Shown: one piece after another, positions 7,510 through 10,000 of the stretch | Layout of the letters: every line of letters starts with the position of its first letter | Position numbering within the stretch: position 1 is the stretch's first letter | Source: Magnetospirillum sp. | GTDB taxonomy: Bacteria; Pseudomonadota; Alphaproteobacteria; Rhodospirillales; Magnetospirillaceae | DNA: 10,000 nucleotides | Direction: 5' to 3' | Assembly: GCA_020217035.1 (NCBI GenBank) | Contig: JAIWOG010000287.1 | Location: 1-10,000, forward strand | Translations under genes and position numbers: made by a program | Notes under the pieces: generated by a model | Seen by the model: only the letters and a program-made list of their open reading frames with translations | The model's database searches: none | What the model was told of the DNA's origin: nothing

Positions 7510-8220
7510 GTGTTTCTGCCCCCCGTCATCGGCCATCGCGGCGCCGCCGGACTGGCGCCGGAAAATACCCTGGCCTCCTTCGACCTGGCCGCCGACCTGG
7601 GCTGCGCCATGGTGGAATTCGACGTGCGGCTGTCGGCCGATCAGGTGCCGGTGGTGTTCCATGACGACACGCTTGATCGTTGCACCCAGGCCACCGGCCC
7701 GGTGGCCAGCCGCACCGCCCGGCAATTGCAGGATCTGAACATTCCCAGCTTGGCCCAGGTGCTGGAACTCTGCCTGCGGCGCCATCTGGCGGTGAATATC
7801 GAGATCAAGCCGGATCGGGGCATGGAAGCGGAAACGGCGCGGGCCGCATTGGAAGGGGCTGGTGCTCTGTGGCCCAGCGACCGCCCGCCGCCTTTGGTGT
7901 CCAGCTTTCGCCGCCAAGCCCTCGCCATGGCGCAGGCGGTGGCGCCGCATTGGCCGCGTGGGCTGCTTTACGGCCGTTTGCCGCAGGGCTGGCGGCGACA
8001 TGCTGAAGCCTTTGATTGTTTTTCCGTCCACTTGGACCAGCGTTGGGCGTCAGCCGAACGCGTCGCCAGATTGCGGGATGCCGGCCTTTCGGTGCTGGCC
8101 TATACAATCAATCGACAGGCGCGGGCGGAAATGCTTTGGAATCGTGGGGTTTCGGCGGTATTTTCCGACCGCCCCGACAGGCTTGCGCCGCCGCATGCTT
8201 CAGATGTCATGAATTTTTAA
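7510..8220 (+). CDS. ugpQ: Glycerophosphodiester phosphodiesterase, cytoplasmic type
   Basis: This enzyme hydrolyses glycerophosphodiesters such as glycerophosphocholine to sn-glycerol 3-phosphate and the free alcohol, recycling phospholipid head groups. The 236-residue product fills a single GDPD TIM-barrel domain. It shows HRG at residues 9-11, PENT at 17-20, the EFD metal-site motif (Glu36, Asp38), the catalytic His51 in FHDDTLDR, Glu98 in NIEIKP, and the usual closing VSAVFSDRPDRL. There is no signal peptide, so it resembles UgpQ rather than periplasmic GlpQ; the symbol is by similarity only. The start is GTG: an in-frame TGA at 7501-7503 excludes longer versions, and HRG follows after only eight residues. 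A weak GGGA lies 12 nt upstream. It is divergent from the MetX-like gene. The next gene follows after 97 nt with no clear terminator between. Confidence 0.9.
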   Translation: MFLPPVIGHRGAAGLAPENTLASFDLAADLGCAMVEFDVRLSADQVPVVFHDDTLDRCTQATGPVASRTARQLQDLNIPSLAQVLELCLRRHLAVNIEIKPDRGMEAETARAALEGAGALWPSDRPPPLVSSFRRQALAMAQAVAPHWPRGLLYGRLPQGWRRHAEAFDCFSVHLDQRWASAERVARLRDAGLSVLAYTINRQARAEMLWNRGVSAVFSDRPDRLAPPHASDVMNF

Positions 8221-8300
8221 CGTCTGAGGTGGAAAAGCGCGAAAAGGCTGGATAGAAATAGGGGCCGCCCCGATTCCGGCTTACCGGTGCGCCATTCGCC

Positions 8301-8306
8301 AGGGAG
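8301..8306 (+). promoter_or_regulatory. Ribosome binding site of the flavoprotein gene (AGGGAG)
   Basis: AGGGAG lies 11 nt upstream of the TTG at 8318. This is somewhat distant, but it is the only purine-rich signal near the first residues of the family-like sequence. Confidence 0.5.
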
Positions 8307-8317
8307 TTTCCGTCACC

Positions 8318-9718
8318 TTGTTCAAGCTAGACCCCATCGTCATTTCCGGTCGTGAAGTCCTGCCCCTGGTCGAAGGCGGCAAGGGCATCAATGTCTCCAA
8401 CGGCGAAAGCTCGGGCGCTTGGGCGGCGGCGGGCGGCGTGGCCACCTTCTCGGGCGTCAACGCCGACAATTACGACGAGAACGGCAAGCTGATCCCCATG
8501 GTGTATCACACCAAGACCCGCACCGACCGTCACAAGGAACTGATCGCGTTTGGCATCAAGGGCGCCATCGCCCAGGCCCGCATCGCCCACGACATTTCCG
8601 GTGGCCAGGGCCGTCTGCACATGAACGTGCTGTGGGAAATGGGCGGCGCCGAGGAAATCCTGGAAGGCGCCCTGGAAGGAGCCAAGGGGCTGATCCACGG
8701 TGTCACCTGCGGCGCCGGCATGCCCTATAAGGTGGCCGAGATCGCCGCCAAGCATAACGTCTTCTACTACCCCATCGTGTCGTCGGCCCGCGCCTTCCGG
8801 GCGCTGTGGAAGCGGTCTTATCATAAGTTCGGCAATTTGCTGGGCGGTGTGGTTTACGAGGACCCGTGGCTGGCCGGCGGCCATAACGGCCTGTCCAACT
8901 CGGAAAACCCGGAAAAGCCCGAACCCCCCTATGGCCGGGTGGTCGAACTGCGCAAATGCATGCGCGAATGCGGCGTCGCCGATTCCGTGCCGGTGTTCAT
9001 GGCCGGCGGCGTCTGGGCCTTGAAGGAATGGGAAGAATGGATCGGCAACCCGGACTTGGGCGCCATCGCCTTCCAGTTCGGCACCCGTCCGCTGCTGACC
9101 AAGGAAAGCCCGATTTCCGACGCCTGGAAGCATCGTCTGCTGACCTTGCAGCCCGGCGACGTGCTGCTGCACCGTTTCAGCCCCACCGGTTTCTATTCGT
9201 CGGCGGTGAAGAACTCGTTCATCACCGAGTTGGTTGACCGCTCGCACCGCCAGATCGCGTTTTCCTCGGAATCGGTGGGCGACCATGTGGCGGAACTGCC
9301 CATCGGCGCCCGTAAGCGCATCGTTTGGGTCACCCCCCACGATCGTGAACAGGCGCTGGCCTGGATGGCGCAAGGCTTCACCGAGGCGCTGCGCACCCCC
9401 GACAGCACCCTGGTGTTCGTCGACGCCGAGAAGGCCGAGGAAATCCGCAAGGACCAGGTGGACTGCATGGGCTGCCTGTCGCAATGCGTGTTCTCCAACT
9501 GGGCGCAGAACGAGGCCGGCACCACCGGCAAGAAGGCCGACCCGCGCAGCTTCTGCATCCAGAAGACCTTGCAGAACATCGGCCATGGCGGCGACGTGGA
9601 AAACGAATTGATGTTCGCCGGCCACAATGCCTTCCGTTTCGCGTCCGACCCCTTCTATGCCGGCGGCTTCATCCCCACCGTGCGCCAGTTGGTGGAACGT
9701 CTCGCCATCGGTGAATAA
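8318..9718 (+). CDS. Nitronate monooxygenase / FabK-type FMN protein with Cys-rich C-terminus
   Basis: The 466-residue product resembles the FMN-dependent TIM-barrel family that holds nitronate monooxygenase (2-nitropropane dioxygenase) and the enoyl-ACP reductase FabK. Seen are GAWAAAGGVATFSGVNAD near the N-terminus (33-50), GVTCGAGMPYKVAEIA (128-143), the AGGHNG motif (186-191) whose His189 matches the conserved GGH histidine, and the phosphate-binding MAGGVWALKEWEEW (228-241) followed by AIAFQFGTRPLL (249-260). Family proteins are often 310-360 residues; here about 100 extra residues carry C383-x2-C386-x3-C390 and C413, which looks like a metal or Fe-S site. The substrate cannot be named; nitroalkane oxidation and enoyl reduction are both possible. 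The start is TTG, with no in-frame ATG or GTG nearby upstream and AGGGAG 11 nt before. A strong terminator follows 11 nt after the stop, so it is the last gene of its transcript. Confidence 0.8.
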   Translation: MFKLDPIVISGREVLPLVEGGKGINVSNGESSGAWAAAGGVATFSGVNADNYDENGKLIPMVYHTKTRTDRHKELIAFGIKGAIAQARIAHDISGGQGRLHMNVLWEMGGAEEILEGALEGAKGLIHGVTCGAGMPYKVAEIAAKHNVFYYPIVSSARAFRALWKRSYHKFGNLLGGVVYEDPWLAGGHNGLSNSENPEKPEPPYGRVVELRKCMRECGVADSVPVFMAGGVWALKEWEEWIGNPDLGAIAFQFGTRPLLTKESPISDAWKHRLLTLQPGDVLLHRFSPTGFYSSAVKNSFITELVDRSHRQIAFSSESVGDHVAELPIGARKRIVWVTPHDREQALAWMAQGFTEALRTPDSTLVFVDAEKAEEIRKDQVDCMGCLSQCVFSNWAQNEAGTTGKKADPRSFCIQKTLQNIGHGGDVENELMFAGHNAFRFASDPFYAGGFIPTVRQLVERLAIGE

Positions 9719-9729
9719 GCGAAATCGAG

Positions 9730-9790
9730 GGACTGCCCGCTCCGGCTTGACCAGTGTCAAGGGGAGCGGGACGGGTCCTCTTTATTTTTC
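9730..9790 (+). terminator. Intrinsic terminator after the flavoprotein gene
   Basis: The nested stem comprises GGAC (9730-9733) with GTCC (9775-9778), CCCGCTCC (9736-9743) with GGAGCGGG (9763-9770), and CTTGAC (9746-9751) with GTCAAG (9756-9761) around a CAGT loop. A T-rich tail, TCTTTATTTTTC, follows at 9779-9790. The form is that of a strong Rho-independent terminator, and it isolates the regulator gene downstream. Confidence 0.85.
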
Positions 9791-9801
9791 AATCGTCTCT
9801 G

Positions 9802-9810
9802 TGCTACTTT
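9802..9810 (+). promoter_or_regulatory. Possible extended -10 promoter element for the Fur-family gene
   Basis: TGCTACTTT has the TGn extension and a TACTTT hexamer close to the -10 consensus. It lies just after the terminator and 61 nt before the ATG at 9872. No good -35 is present at the right spacing (TTATTT at 9782-9787 is the best). A promoter is expected here because the upstream gene is closed by a terminator, but the exact element is uncertain. Confidence 0.3.
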
Positions 9811-9871
9811 GAACAGAGAACTCTTCCAGGGTGGAGGGGTGTGACTGGCCCCAGCATGGGACGCGCCGCAG

Positions 9872-10000
9872 ATGAGCATGGTTACCGTACGCCCTTACAG
9901 CCAAGCCCTTGACCGGCTGCGTGCCGCTGGCCTGCGGCCCACTCGTCAACGTTTGGCCCTGGCCCGCTTGCTGTTCGACGGCGAGGATCGCCACATCTCG
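9872..10000 (+). CDS. irr: Fur-family regulator, probably Irr, 3' end missing
   Basis: Only the first 43 codons are in the window: MSMVTVRPYSQALDRLRAAG, then LRPTRQRLALARLLFDGEDRHIS. This is the start of the Fur winged-helix DNA-binding domain. The AGLRPTRQRLAL...DRHIS form is typical of Irr, the haem- and iron-responsive regulator of alphaproteobacteria, rather than of Fur or Zur; the call is by recollection of the family, and the metal and haem sites are outside the window. No Cys-Pro haem-regulatory motif is present in the part seen. The start is ATG 9872 or ATG 9878; an in-frame TGA at 9842-9844 bars longer versions. No clear ribosome binding site precedes either ATG. The gene is transcribed alone from the leader after the terminator at 9730-9790. 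Confidence 0.8.
   Translation, partial: MSMVTVRPYSQALDRLRAAGLRPTRQRLALARLLFDGEDRHIS

Noticed and set aside
8261..8287. GGGGCCGCCCC and CCGG-CTTA-CCGG before the flavoprotein gene as a terminator for the phosphodiesterase gene
   Set aside because: Both stems are only four base pairs and no T-run follows. I see no convincing signal in this 97-nt gap.
8327..9760. 477-codon open frame on the minus strand, longer than the flavoprotein gene it opposes
   Set aside because: Composition is again antisense-like, rich in Gly, His, Val and Gln without family motifs. The + frame has ordered FMN-family motifs, and a terminator in the right place.

Overview
The window looks like chromosomal DNA from a GC-rich alphaproteobacterium, most likely of the Rhodospirillales/Magnetospirillum type. 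This is inferred from codon use, the style of the protein sequences, and an Irr-like Fur regulator at the right edge; no database was searched. Almost all of it is ordinary housekeeping DNA. There is no rRNA, tRNA, CRISPR array, insertion sequence or phage gene.

Left two thirds (1-6231, all on the + strand): the translation and RNA-decay cluster infB (5' end cut by the window edge) - rbfA - truB - rpsO - pnp, in the same order as the classic nusA-infB operon of proteobacteria. The first four genes are tightly packed. rbfA follows infB by 33 nt, truB starts with TTG 6 nt after rbfA, and rpsO starts inside the end of truB (17-nt overlap). A 233-nt non-coding stretch separates rpsO from pnp. It holds a terminator-like hairpin with an eight-T run, then a separate 23-pair hairpin without a T-run, placed where the RNase III-processed leader hairpin of pnp lies in enterobacteria. 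The products work together: IF-2 starts translation, RbfA matures the 30S subunit, TruB makes tRNA psi55, S15 nucleates the 30S platform, and PNPase degrades RNA.

Middle (6204-8220): a perfect 12-bp GC-rich hairpin lies between the convergent ends of pnp and a minus-strand gene. That gene encodes a MetX-like alpha/beta-hydrolase with a clear signal peptide, so it is probably an exported enzyme rather than the methionine-pathway enzyme. It is divergent from a short glycerophosphodiester phosphodiesterase gene. The 104-nt region between them holds a perfect 6+3+6 inverted repeat and a repeated TCGCAA.

Right end (8318-10000): a nitronate-monooxygenase/FabK-type flavoprotein with an unusual Cys-rich C-terminal motif is closed by a strong terminator. 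After a short leader comes the first 43 codons of a Fur-family regulator, probably irr, cut off by the window edge.

The points most worth a second look are the pnp leader hairpin, the exported MetX-like protein, and the four-cysteine signature in the flavoprotein. I see no convincing sign of a wholly new multi-gene system.
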